Assembly: GCF_016617715.1 (NCBI RefSeq) | Contig: NZ_CP067225.1 | Location: 992,001-1,056,000 of the forward strand | Origin: Paracoccus sp. MC1862 | Lineage (GTDB): Bacteria > Pseudomonadota > Alphaproteobacteria > Rhodobacterales > Rhodobacteraceae | Direction: 5' to 3' | Length of the DNA stretch: 64,000 nucleotides | Shown here: piece by piece, positions 36,793 to 48,105 of the stretch | Layout of the letters: each line of letters opens with the position of its first letter | Position numbering within the stretch: the first letter of the stretch is position 1 | Notes under the pieces: generated by a model | Told to the model about the DNA's origin: nothing | The model's database searches: none | The model's input: only the letters and a program-made list of their open reading frames with translations | Program-made: the position numbers and the translations under genes

Positions 36793-38055
36793 ATGAACAT
36801 CCTGATCCTCGGCGGCGGGGGGCGCGAACACGCGCTTGCCTGGGCGATCCGGCAGAACCCGAAATGCGACCGGCTGATCGTGGCGCCGGGCAATGCGGGA
36901 ATCGCGGAAATCGCCCGCTGCGCGGAGCTTGCCATCGAGGACGGCGCCGCAGTCGCGGGCTTCTGCGAGGAACATGCCATCGACCTCGTGGTGATCGGCC
37001 CCGAGGCGCCCCTGGCCGCAGGCGTGGCCGATGCGCTGCGGGCGGCCGGGATCGCCGCTTTCGGGCCGTCGCAGGCGGCGGCTCGGCTGGAGGCGTCCAA
37101 GGCCTTCACCAAGGAAATCTGCGACGCCTGCGGCGCGCCGACCGCCACCTGGGCGCGGTTCACCGAGGCCGGGCCGGCCCGCGACTACATCCGCCGCATG
37201 GGGGCACCGATCGTCGTCAAGGCGGACGGCCTTGCCGCCGGTAAGGGCGTTACCGTCGCCATGACGGAAGACGAGGCGATCGACGCAATCGACGCGGCCT
37301 TCGGCGGAGCATTCGGCGCGGCGGGCGCCGAGGTGGTGATCGAGGAGTTCATGGAAGGCGAGGAGGCGAGCTTCTTCGTCCTCGTCGATGGCACCACCTG
37401 CCTGCCAATCGGCACCGCACAGGATCACAAGCGGGTTGGCGAAGGCGACACCGGCCCCAATACCGGCGGCATGGGGGCCTATTCCCCCGCCCCGATCCTG
37501 ACGGCGCAACTGCAGGCGCAGGTCATGGCCGAGATCATCCAGCCGACAGTGGACGAGATGGCGCGGCGTGGGATGCCGTTCCAAGGGGTCCTCTACGCCG
37601 GGCTGATGATCCGCGACGGCCGGGCGCGGCTTGTGGAATACAATGTCCGCTTCGGCGACCCGGAATGTCAGGTGTTGATGATGCGGCTGGGGGCGCAGGC
37701 GCTGGACCTGATCCATGCCTGCGCGGAATCGCGGCTGGACAGCGTGTCGGTGACTTGGGCCGACGATCATGCGCTGACCGTGGTGCTGGCGGCCAACGGC
37801 TATCCCGGCGACTATGCCAAGGGGGCTGCCATCCGCCTGCCCGAAGACCTGGCAGAAACCTCCTCGGCCATGATCTTCCATGCGGGCACGGCGGAACGGG
37901 GCGGGCAGTTGATCTCGGCCGAGGGCCGGGTGCTGAACGCCACCGGCCGAGGGGCCTCGCTGGCCAAGGCCCGCGACCGCGCCTATGCGCTGGCCGAGGC
38001 CGTGGACTGGCCGCAGGGCTTCTTCCGCCGCGACATCGGCTGGCGAGCCCTCTGA
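36793..38055 (+). CDS. purD: Phosphoribosylamine-glycine ligase
   Basis: This ATP-grasp enzyme makes GAR from phosphoribosylamine and glycine. The 420-aa protein starts MNILILGGGGREHALAWA, has the ATP-grasp segment PIVVKADGLAAGKGVTVA, and the signature FGDPECQVLM with metal-binding residues. ATG 36793 is preceded by AGAAGGGGCC. Downstream, prs is convergent; it makes PRPP, the precursor for the same pathway. Confidence 0.95.
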   Translation: MNILILGGGGREHALAWAIRQNPKCDRLIVAPGNAGIAEIARCAELAIEDGAAVAGFCEEHAIDLVVIGPEAPLAAGVADALRAAGIAAFGPSQAAARLEASKAFTKEICDACGAPTATWARFTEAGPARDYIRRMGAPIVVKADGLAAGKGVTVAMTEDEAIDAIDAAFGGAFGAAGAEVVIEEFMEGEEASFFVLVDGTTCLPIGTAQDHKRVGEGDTGPNTGGMGAYSPAPILTAQLQAQVMAEIIQPTVDEMARRGMPFQGVLYAGLMIRDGRARLVEYNVRFGDPECQVLMMRLGAQALDLIHACAESRLDSVSVTWADDHALTVVLAANGYPGDYAKGAAIRLPEDLAETSSAMIFHAGTAERGGQLISAEGRVLNATGRGASLAKARDRAYALAEAVDWPQGFFRRDIGWRAL

Positions 38056-38062
38056 CGAAGAA

Positions 38063-38085
38063 GGGTGCGGGGAAACCACGCACCC
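38063..38085. terminator. Hairpin between convergent purD and prs
   Basis: GGGTGCG and CGCACCC form a perfect 7-bp stem with a 9-nt loop. No T-tract follows, so it is a weak or Rho-assisted terminator at best. Confidence 0.45.
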
Positions 38086-38094
38086 TGCGAGCCC

Positions 38095-39114
38095 TCACAC
38101 CGCCGAATACATCCCCTCATAGATCGGCTGCAGCGTTTCCAGCTCGAACAGCGAGGATACCGAGGTGCCGTTCCAGGTGGACATGATCGCCTGCGCGAAC
38201 AAGGGCGCGGTCGGGACGATGCGGATGTTGCGGGCGTTCTTGACCGACTCGGGCTGAGTGATCGAGTCGGTGATGACCAGCGACTTCATGATCGATCCCT
38301 CGATCCGCTCAACCGCAGGCCCCGACAGGACGCCATGGGTGATATAGGCATGGACCTCGGTGGCGCCGTGGTCCGAAAGCAGTTGCGCGGCCTTCACCAG
38401 CGTTCCGGCGGTGTCGCAGATGTCGTCCACGATGATGCAGGTCTTGCCCGCCACTTCGCCGATCACCGTCATGTCGGCGATCTCGCCCGCCTTCTCTCGC
38501 CGCTTGTCGACGATCGCCAGCGGCGCGTCGATCCGGGCCGCGATCTCGCGCGCCCGCGCCACGCCGCCCACGTCGGGCGAGACGATCATCAGGTCGTCCA
38601 TGCGGCCCTTGAAATGGTGCATGATGTCCAGAGAGAAGATCGGCGCCGCATAGAGGTTGTCCACGGGGATGTCGAAGAACCCCTGGATCTGGGTCGCGTG
38701 CAGATCCAGCGTCAGCACACGGTCCACCCCGGCTTCGGTCAGGATGTTGGCCACCAGCTTGGCGCTGATGGGCGTGCGGGCCTTGGCGCGGCGATCCTGC
38801 CGCGCATAGCCGAAATAGGGGATCACGGCGGTGATGCGGTTGGCCGAGCTGCGGCGCAGCGCGTCGGCCATGATCAGCAGCTCCATCAGGTTGTCGTTCG
38901 CGGGGTTCGAGGTGGACTGGATGATGTACATGTCCTCGCCGCGAACGTTCTCGTAGACCTCGACGAAGATTTCCTGGTCGTTGAAGCGCTCGACGCGCGC
39001 GTTCACCAAGTCCACGTTCATGCCGCGGTGCATCGACATCCGCCGTGCGATTCCGGTGGCCAGCGGGCGATTCGCGTTGCCCGCGATCAGCTTGGGTTCG
39101 GTCATGGCAGGCAT
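38095..39114 (-). CDS. prs: Ribose-phosphate pyrophosphokinase
   Basis: This enzyme makes PRPP from ribose 5-phosphate and ATP. The 339-aa protein has the class I Prs features: [48 protein letters not shown] (ATP-binding region and flexible loop), the metal site [20 protein letters not shown], and the PRPP-binding loop [13 protein letters not shown] 39114 has AAGG upstream; MTEPK at 39105 is possible. Confidence 0.95.
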   Translation of the reverse strand: MPAMTEPKLIAGNANRPLATGIARRMSMHRGMNVDLVNARVERFNDQEIFVEVYENVRGEDMYIIQSTSNPANDNLMELLIMADALRRSSANRITAVIPYFGYARQDRRAKARTPISAKLVANILTEAGVDRVLTLDLHATQIQGFFDIPVDNLYAAPIFSLDIMHHFKGRMDDLMIVSPDVGGVARAREIAARIDAPLAIVDKRREKAGEIADMTVIGEVAGKTCIIVDDICDTAGTLVKAAQLLSDHGATEVHAYITHGVLSGPAVERIEGSIMKSLVITDSITQPESVKNARNIRIVPTAPLFAQAIMSTWNGTSVSSLFELETLQPIYEGMYSAV

Positions 39115-39215
39115 CGGAATCCTTGATGGCTAGGGCCGCCCGGCCGGGAATCGCCGGATTGCGCCCCGATTAGCACCGCGATAGCGTCCGGGCAAACCGC
39201 TGGAAAGGGCAGACC

Positions 39216-39806
39216 ATGGCTCAGATCGACTATTACTTCAGCACGATCAGCCCTTGGGCCTATCTCGCCGGCGACCGGCTGGAGCGGATTGCGCAACGTC
39301 ACGGCGCGACCATCACCTACCGCCCGCTCGATGTCCTGCAGCTTTTTGACCGCACCGGAGGGGTCCGCCCGCAGGATCGTCACCCTGCGCGGCTTGCGTA
39401 TCGCGGGCAGGACCTGCCCCGCTGGGCCGAGCATCTGGGAATGCCGATCCGCATCGACGTGCCGATGACGAACGCCGCGCCCTCTTCCTATGCCATCATC
39501 GCCGCGCAGGATGCGGGCGGCGACGTGGCGGCACTGGCGCGGGCGATCCTCGCGGCGCGCTTTGCCGAGGGCCTCGATATCGCCGAGGACGAGGTCATCC
39601 GCGAGGCGCTGACCAAAAGCGGCTTCGATCCGGGACTGGCCGACCGTGGCCTCTTCGTCGGGGCCGAGACCTATGCCCGCAACCTTGAACGCGCGGTCGA
39701 GGCCGGGGTGTTCGGCGTCCCCTTCTACCACGTCCTTGACACCGACCAGCGGTTCTGGGGGCAGGACCGGCTCGACTTCCTTGACCGGCATCTGGCCGCG
39801 CTGTGA
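39216..39806 (+). CDS. 2-hydroxychromene-2-carboxylate isomerase-like protein
   Basis: This 196-aa DsbA-fold (kappa-class GST-like) protein has Ser in place of the redox Cys pair: DYYFSTISPWAYLAGDRLE near the N-terminus. It also has RLAYRGQDLPRWAEHLGMP and the C-terminal cis-Pro region FGVPFYHV. The named isomerase acts in naphthalene breakdown, but many proteobacterial homologs outside such clusters probably act on other glutathione-dependent substrates. Its stop overlaps the GTG of the following hydrolase as GTGA. Confidence 0.88.
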   Translation: MAQIDYYFSTISPWAYLAGDRLERIAQRHGATITYRPLDVLQLFDRTGGVRPQDRHPARLAYRGQDLPRWAEHLGMPIRIDVPMTNAAPSSYAIIAAQDAGGDVAALARAILAARFAEGLDIAEDEVIREALTKSGFDPGLADRGLFVGAETYARNLERAVEAGVFGVPFYHVLDTDQRFWGQDRLDFLDRHLAAL

Positions 39807-40576
39807 GCGGCGTCCATGTCCGGCACTGGCCGGGCGATCCCTCGCGTCCGGCGCTGGCGATCCACTGCATGATGGGCAGCGGCCGGGCCTTCGACCCCAT
39901 GGCGCGGCGGCTGCAGGGTCGGGTGGAGCTGACTGCCTTCGACCTGCCCTCTCACGGGCGCAGCGCCGCGTGGCGGCCTGAGGCGGATGAGGATTACCAT
40001 TCGGCCGTGACCCGCATCGCGGAAGCCCTGCTGGGGGACCAGCCTGTTGACCTGATCGGCCATTCCATCGGCGGCACGGTCGCCCTACGGCTTGCGGTGG
40101 CCGCGCCGCAGCGGCTCAGGTCGCTGACGGTGATCGAGCCGGTGCTGTTCGCCGCCTCGAATTCGGGCCATGCCTTGGACGACGAGCTTGCCGCCCTTGC
40201 CGCCGCGGGAAAGATCGAGCAGGCGACGCGGCTTTTCCTCAGCGTCTGGGGCGCCCCGGGCGGATATGACGCAATGCCGCGGTCGATGCAGCAGGCCGCG
40301 GTCGCGCTGATGCCGCTGATCCTTGAAACCGACGCGGCGCTGAGCGCCGACATCCACGCCATCCTGCGGCCGGACGCGTTGGAATCGGTTGCAGCCCCCG
40401 CCATGCTGATCGCGGGCGCTGAATCGCCTGCAGTCGTGGGCGAGATCCTCGATACGCTCGGCAGCAGGCTGCCAGAGGCTCGCCGCGCGATCGTTCCCGG
40501 CGCGGGTCACATGGCCCCGATAACCCACCCTGACGAGGTCACGGCGCTGGTGGCGCAGAACCTCGACCGGGCGTGA
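39803..40576 (+). CDS. Alpha/beta hydrolase
   Basis: A 257-aa alpha/beta hydrolase with the nucleophile elbow G86-H-S88-I-G, an oxyanion-side motif HCMMGSGRAF near residue 21, and a C-terminal catalytic His in GAGHMAPITHPDEV. The Asp of the triad is probably near GEILDTL or in the MLIAGAESPA region. The start is a GTG overlapping the upstream stop (GTGA), so the two are translationally coupled. The substrate is unknown. Confidence 0.87.
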   Translation: MSGVHVRHWPGDPSRPALAIHCMMGSGRAFDPMARRLQGRVELTAFDLPSHGRSAAWRPEADEDYHSAVTRIAEALLGDQPVDLIGHSIGGTVALRLAVAAPQRLRSLTVIEPVLFAASNSGHALDDELAALAAAGKIEQATRLFLSVWGAPGGYDAMPRSMQQAAVALMPLILETDAALSADIHAILRPDALESVAAPAMLIAGAESPAVVGEILDTLGSRLPEARRAIVPGAGHMAPITHPDEVTALVAQNLDRA

Positions 40577-40579
40577 CGG

Positions 40580-40930
40580 TCAATCAGGCTCGAAATCGTC
40601 GACGTGATCGGCGGGGCCGATGGCCAGCCAGTCGGCCCGGACCCGCGCCACGCGGGTATCGCCCCAGGTGCGGAAGGCAAGGGTGAAGCCTGAAGGCGTC
40701 ACATCCTCTGCGGTGATGTCGACGCGCTGGTTGGCTTCGACCGAGATGTCCCACATCGACAGGCCGACATGCACCAGCGGGGTATCGCGGAACGGGGTGG
40801 CAAAGGCCACTGCGACGCGCTCGACCCGCGGACCACGCTGAGTCCACATCGGGCCGCCATCCTCGAACGCCGAAAACAGGAAGGCCCTGCCTTGCTGAAC
40901 ACCGACCGCCGTGTGACTGAACCGGAGCAT
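40580..40930 (-). CDS. H-type lectin domain protein
   Basis: A 116-aa protein that looks like a single H-type lectin domain, similar to that of snail agglutinin and Dictyostelium discoidins: VERVAVAFATPFRDTPLVHVGLSMWDISVEANQRVDITAEDVTPSGFTLAFRTWGDTRVARVRADWLAIG. The pattern of strands and the conserved W-x-I and FRTWGDTRV motifs support this. No signal peptide or membrane segment is seen. It may bind GalNAc-like sugars, but its role in bacteria is not known. Confidence 0.8.
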   Translation of the reverse strand: MLRFSHTAVGVQQGRAFLFSAFEDGGPMWTQRGPRVERVAVAFATPFRDTPLVHVGLSMWDISVEANQRVDITAEDVTPSGFTLAFRTWGDTRVARVRADWLAIGPADHVDDFEPD

Positions 40931-40992
40931 CCGCCCCCTCTTGCGCGGCGACGATGCCGCAAAACCACTATCCAGATGAATGGAACGACAAC

Positions 40993-41018
40993 ACCCCGCC
41001 CGTGGAAACGGGCGAGGT
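40993..41018 (-). terminator. Terminator-like hairpin after atpC
   Basis: CACC-CCGCCCGT and ACGGGCG-AGGTG pair across a GGAA loop as about 12 bp with one mismatch. On the minus strand TGTTGT follows. It lies about 30 bp after the atpC stop and would end the F1 operon. Confidence 0.6.
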
Positions 41019-41046
41019 GCCTGTCTTTACAGATAGTCCCCTGCCT

Positions 41047-41496
41047 TCAGTCCGGGACGGTGGACTGGTTCGGGTCCAGCCCGATATGGGTTCCCAGCGC
41101 CTGCATGTCGCCCAGCATCTTGGCCGAGGCGGCAACCATCTCGTCGCCGACCGACTCGCGCCGGGCCTCGACACCCTGATGGGAACGTTGCGCGTCGCGC
41201 ATCATCTCGTTGTAGACGTCCTGCGTGATCTCGGCGCGGGCATGACCCCGTTCGGCCAGCAGGCTGACCGATTCGCCATTGATCTCGGCAAAGCCGCCGG
41301 TCACGGCGAACTCGGTCGCCGTGCCCTGCGCGTCCACCACCGTGACGAGGCCCGGCCGTAGCGTGACCATCGTCGCGGCGTGACCGGGCATTGCCGTCAG
41401 ATCGCCGTCGGTGCCCGGCAGGCGAACCTCTCGCACCGGGATCGAGACGAGTCTCCGTTCCGGCGACACCAGGTCGAACTGCATCGTGTCGGCCAT
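41047..41496 (-). CDS. atpC: ATP synthase F1 subunit epsilon
   Basis: The 149-aa protein begins MQFDLVSPERRLVSIPVREVRLPGTDGDLTAMPGHAA, the typical epsilon beta-barrel domain, followed by TEFAVTGGFAEINGESVSLLAERG and a short helical C-terminal part. Epsilon couples rotation of gamma to the c-ring and can inhibit hydrolysis. It is last in atpHAGDC, 9 bp after atpD. Confidence 0.95.
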   Translation of the reverse strand: MADTMQFDLVSPERRLVSIPVREVRLPGTDGDLTAMPGHAATMVTLRPGLVTVVDAQGTATEFAVTGGFAEINGESVSLLAERGHARAEITQDVYNEMMRDAQRSHQGVEARRESVGDEMVAASAKMLGDMQALGTHIGLDPNQSTVPD

Positions 41497-41505
41497 GTCG
41501 CCCCC

Positions 41506-42978
<1,473 letters not shown>

Positions 42979-42998
42979 TCAAACCCCTTATATTCCGG

Positions 42999-43871
42999 TC
43001 AGAGCGCCTCGGCGCCTGCGATGATTTCAATCAGTTCGGTGGTGATCGCCGCCTGACGCGAGCGGTTGTACTGCGTCGTCAGCCTGTCGATCATGTCGCC
43101 CGCGTTGCGGGTCGCGTTGTCCATGGCGGTCATCCGCGCGCCCTGTTCCGAGGCCGCGTTTTCCAGCAGCGCCGCAAAGACCTGCGTGGTGATCGACCGC
43201 GGCAGCAACTCGGACAGGATCGCTTCCTCACCGGGCTCGTAGTCATACAGCGCGCTGGCCTCGACCTGCCCTTCCTCGATCACCGCCGGGATGATCTGGC
43301 GGGCCGTGGGGATCTGGCTGATGACGGATTCGAAGCGGCTGTAGAACAGGGTGGCCACATCGAAGTCGCCCGCCTCGAAACGTTCGAGGATGCCCTGCGC
43401 GATCTCGCGGGCGTTCTCGTAGCCCACGCGCTTCACCTCGGACATGTCCACATGATGGACGAAGCGGTTCCCCATGTCGCGGCGCAACTGCTCACGGGCC
43501 TTCTTGCCCACGGTGACGATCGCCACTTCCTTGCCTTGGCCCAGCAGCGTTTCCGCCTGCTGGCGCGCGAGCTTGACGATCGCGCTGTTGAATCCGCCGG
43601 CAAGCCCGCGTTCCGAGGTCAGCACCACCAGCAGGTGGCGCCGGTCCTCGCCCGTGCCGGCAAGAAGGCGCGGCGCGCCATCCGACCCGCTGGCGGCCGC
43701 AGTCAGGCCCGCCATCACGGCGGACATGCGGTCGGCATAGGGGCGTGCAGCCTCCGCCGCTTCCTGCGCGCGGCGCAGCTTGGCGGCGGCGACCATCTGC
43801 ATCGCCTTGGTGATCTTCCGCGTGTTCTTGACGCTTCCGATCCGGGTTTTAAGCGCCTTGAGGCTGGGCAT
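42999..43871 (-). CDS. atpG: ATP synthase F1 subunit gamma
   Basis: The 290-aa rotor subunit has the two long terminal helices: [36 protein letters not shown] at the N-terminus and the C-terminal signature [52 protein letters not shown] Rossmann-like central part includes [15 protein letters not shown]. It lies between atpA and atpD. Confidence 0.97.
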   Translation of the reverse strand: MPSLKALKTRIGSVKNTRKITKAMQMVAAAKLRRAQEAAEAARPYADRMSAVMAGLTAAASGSDGAPRLLAGTGEDRRHLLVVLTSERGLAGGFNSAIVKLARQQAETLLGQGKEVAIVTVGKKAREQLRRDMGNRFVHHVDMSEVKRVGYENAREIAQGILERFEAGDFDVATLFYSRFESVISQIPTARQIIPAVIEEGQVEASALYDYEPGEEAILSELLPRSITTQVFAALLENAASEQGARMTAMDNATRNAGDMIDRLTTQYNRSRQAAITTELIEIIAGAEAL

Positions 43872-43884
43872 CTTTCCCCTCTCC

Positions 43885-45419
<1,535 letters not shown>

Positions 45420-45420
<1 letters not shown>

Positions 45421-45980
45421 TATCCGACCTCTTTCATGACATTCTGGAGAGAAGCGAGCTTCGAGCGGATCGAGCTGTCGATCATCTGCGAGCCCAGCTT
45501 GACGATCATTCCGCCGATGAGACCCTCATCGACGCGGGTGTTCAGTTTCACGGTCTTGCCGGATTTCTGCGCCAAGGTCTCGGTCAGGCGGCGCTGCTGT
45601 TCGTCGGACAGCGGGGCTGCGCTGACGACATCGGCCGTGACCTCGCCGCGTTCCTTGGCGATCAGGTCGCCCAGGCGCTCGATCAGTTGTGGCAGGGTGA
45701 ACAGGCGGCGGTTCTGCGCCATCAGCCGCAGGGTGTTGATCAGGATCTGCGACAGGCCCATGCGTTCCGCAATGGCGGTGATGGCCGATTCCTGTTCCTC
45801 GCGCGAATACAGCGGCGAGCCGATCAGGGTCCGCAGGTCGGCGCTGCCGTCCAGCGCCGTGCGCAGGCTCTCGACCTCGGAGGAAAGACGGTCGCCGCCG
45901 CCTTCCTCCTTGACCAGGTCGAACACGGCTTGCGCATAACGCCCGGCGATGTTTGCGGAAATCGAAGCGGTATTGGCCAC
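45420..45980 (-). CDS. atpH: ATP synthase F1 subunit delta
   Basis: The 186-aa stator subunit starts [20 protein letters not shown] (OSCP pattern) and ends with [33 protein letters not shown]. Two adjacent GTG codons could start it: GTG 45986 sits too near AAAGGGG, so I prefer GTG 45980, five bases downstream of it. It heads atpHAGDC; no F0 genes are in the window, as usual for Rhodobacteraceae, where F0 is a separate operon. A CCGCC/GGCGG hairpin and two GGTCGGGC repeats lie in the leader. Confidence 0.93.
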
Positions 45981-46100
45981 GGACACCCCTTTGGTTTGCG
46001 CGAAACCCCGCGGTCGGGCCGCCTTGCGGGCGGTCGGGCGCGGGGTGCGGTCAAGGCAGGACGGACCTGTGGACGGCGCGCCCCTGAATCTGGCGCGTCT

Positions 46101-47078
46101 CTAGCAGCACTCGCCCGTCACACGCAACCGTTCCTGCCGTGTAAAAATGCTGCAGTCGCCCGGCGAGAGGTCCGCGCGACACGACGGGCCGCCCGGACAG
46201 GGGCTCCCGGCCGCCTCAAGCGCAGAAGCCTGCCCCGAGTTCCCGCGCGGACGCAGAACCCGCGAATCGTCAGCTTTCGCCCCCTCGCCGCCGCTCCTGC
46301 CCTGCCCGCCCGAGGGATGCGGCGCGGGCCGGGCCGAGGGACGCGGCCTGCGGATGCCGTCCAGCAGGTCGAGCGGCCCCGGCACCAGCAGCCGCTGCGC
46401 CGGGCCGATCATCGCGGGCACCTGCTTGGCGAATTCGGCGATCACCACCCCTGCGATAAGGACCGAGGCGATGCGGCTTCCTGCCCGTTCCCACATCTGC
46501 GCGCTTTTCAGCCAGAAGCGGCGGTCCGAGGGGGGGATGTACAGCGCAGCTCCCGTCACCTCGGAGACGAAGCCCGCGGCGCGGGCCTGACCCTCCAACT
46601 GGCCGCGCGTGTAGCTGCGGCCGATCCCGAAGGGAGTCCCCTCGCTTTGCGCCCATAGCCCCGCGCGGTTCGGCACCATGACGATCAGCCGCCCGCCCGG
46701 GCCAAGGATGCGCCAGCATTCGGCCAGCAGCGCATCGGCATGATCCGCCGTCTCAAGCCCGTGCAGAAGGATCAGCCGGTCGATGCTGCCGGTGTCCAGC
46801 GGCCAGGCGGTTTCCTCGCACAGGACCGAGTGGTTCGGCGCCCCCGCCGGCCAGGGCATCACCCCTTGCCGGGCCGGCATGAGCCCGATCACCCGCCGCG
46901 CCCGCGGCAGGTAGGGCCGCAGCAACGGCGCGGCAAAGCCATAGCCCGCGACGGTCATTCCAGTGGCGCGCTCGGGCGGCCACATGGCGGTCAGCCGGTC
47001 GCGCAGGATGCGCTGGACCACCCGGCCCAGCGCCCGCTGGTAATAGAAGGCGCGCAGATCGACGACGTCGTGATGCAT
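46101..47078 (-). CDS. Class I SAM-dependent methyltransferase with an unusual C-terminal tail
   Basis: The first 240 or so of 325 residues form a methyltransferase similar to a family found next to gloB in related genomes: AGYGFAAPLLRPYLPRARRVIGLMPARQG in the SAM region, LPLDTGSIDRLILLHGLETADH-like motif II and ECWRILGPGGRLIVMVPNRAGLWAQSEGTPFG. The last 80 or so residues are Pro-, Gly-, Arg- and Ser-rich low complexity with five Cys, unlike the rest, and may result from a frameshift or lost stop codon. It is divergent from gloB and upstream of the ATP synthase operon in the same direction. Confidence 0.8.
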   Translation of the reverse strand: MHHDVVDLRAFYYQRALGRVVQRILRDRLTAMWPPERATGMTVAGYGFAAPLLRPYLPRARRVIGLMPARQGVMPWPAGAPNHSVLCEETAWPLDTGSIDRLILLHGLETADHADALLAECWRILGPGGRLIVMVPNRAGLWAQSEGTPFGIGRSYTRGQLEGQARAAGFVSEVTGAALYIPPSDRRFWLKSAQMWERAGSRIASVLIAGVVIAEFAKQVPAMIGPAQRLLVPGPLDLLDGIRRPRPSARPAPHPSGGQGRSGGEGAKADDSRVLRPRGNSGQASALEAAGSPCPGGPSCRADLSPGDCSIFTRQERLRVTGECC

Positions 47079-47180
47079 GGGCCATATCAGGGCCCTGCCC
47101 TTGCGGCGGCGTCAAGCCGCCCGCCGGTTTGCCAATGCCGGAACCCGTGCCTATCGTGGCCCCGACACGAGGAGGACATC

Positions 47181-47918
47181 ATGGCCGAACTGGTGACGAT
47201 CCACTGCCTGAGCGACAACTATGCCTATCTTGTCCACGACCTGGGCTGCACCCTGCTGGTCGATGCGCCCGAGGCGGGGCCGATCCTTTCGGAACTCGAC
47301 CGCCGAGGCTGGGGCCTCGACGCGGTCCTGCTGACCCACCATCATGACGATCACATTCAGGCGGTGCCCGAAATCGTGGCCGCGACCGGCGCGCAGGTCT
47401 GGGGCAACGCCGCGGATACGGGCCGCCTGCCGCCGCTGGACCGGGCGCTTGAGACCGGCGACTGGATCGAGGCCTGCGGCCAGCCGGTCCATGTGATCGA
47501 CGTGCCGGGCCATACGGTCGGCCATGTCGCCTTCCATCTGCCCGACGCGGGAATGGTCTTCACCGCAGACAGCCTGATGGCGATGGGCTGCGGCCGGCTG
47601 TTCGAGGGGACAGCCGCGCAGATGTGGGCCTCGCTGTCGAAGCTGGCGGAGCTGCCGGACGAGACGCTGGTCTGCTCGGGCCACGACTATGCCCGCGGCA
47701 ACGGCGCCTTCGCCCTGTCGGTGGACCCCGACAACAGGGCGCTGAAGGACCGGCTGGATGCCACGCTGGCGGGGAAGCGCCCGGCCTCTCCCGCCACGCT
47801 GGCCGAGGAAAAGGCCACCAACCCCTTCCTGCGCGCCGCCGAACTGGCCCGTGCGGGAGAGTCGCCCCTGGAAAGCTTTGCCCGCCTGCGCGCGGCAAAG
47901 GACTCGTTCCGAGGCTAG
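47181..47918 (+). CDS. gloB: Hydroxyacylglutathione hydrolase (glyoxalase II)
   Basis: This binuclear metallo-beta-lactamase-fold enzyme hydrolyses S-lactoylglutathione to D-lactate and glutathione. The 245-aa protein has T52-H-H-H-D-D-H58 as the metal motif, DVPGHTVGHVAFH and FTADSLMAMGCGRLFEG, plus the C-terminal substrate-binding region with CSGHDYARGNGAFAL and KATNPFLRA. ATG 47181 follows GAGGAGGACATC. Confidence 0.94.
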   Translation: MAELVTIHCLSDNYAYLVHDLGCTLLVDAPEAGPILSELDRRGWGLDAVLLTHHHDDHIQAVPEIVAATGAQVWGNAADTGRLPPLDRALETGDWIEACGQPVHVIDVPGHTVGHVAFHLPDAGMVFTADSLMAMGCGRLFEGTAAQMWASLSKLAELPDETLVCSGHDYARGNGAFALSVDPDNRALKDRLDATLAGKRPASPATLAEEKATNPFLRAAELARAGESPLESFARLRAAKDSFRG

Positions 47919-48105
47919 GCGGAACTTGAAACACGGGGACCGCGTGATCACATCTGCCTCAGCCGCCGCATCTTCGGCCGGGCGTATCCAAAGTACCCCT
48001 TGCATCGCGCCGAAATGCACCGATTCTTAATCGTATCGTGACAGTCTGGTCAGGTGGGACCGTGTATCGGCCCCAGACCGCCAGTCGACTGACAGGAGCA
48101 GTGCC

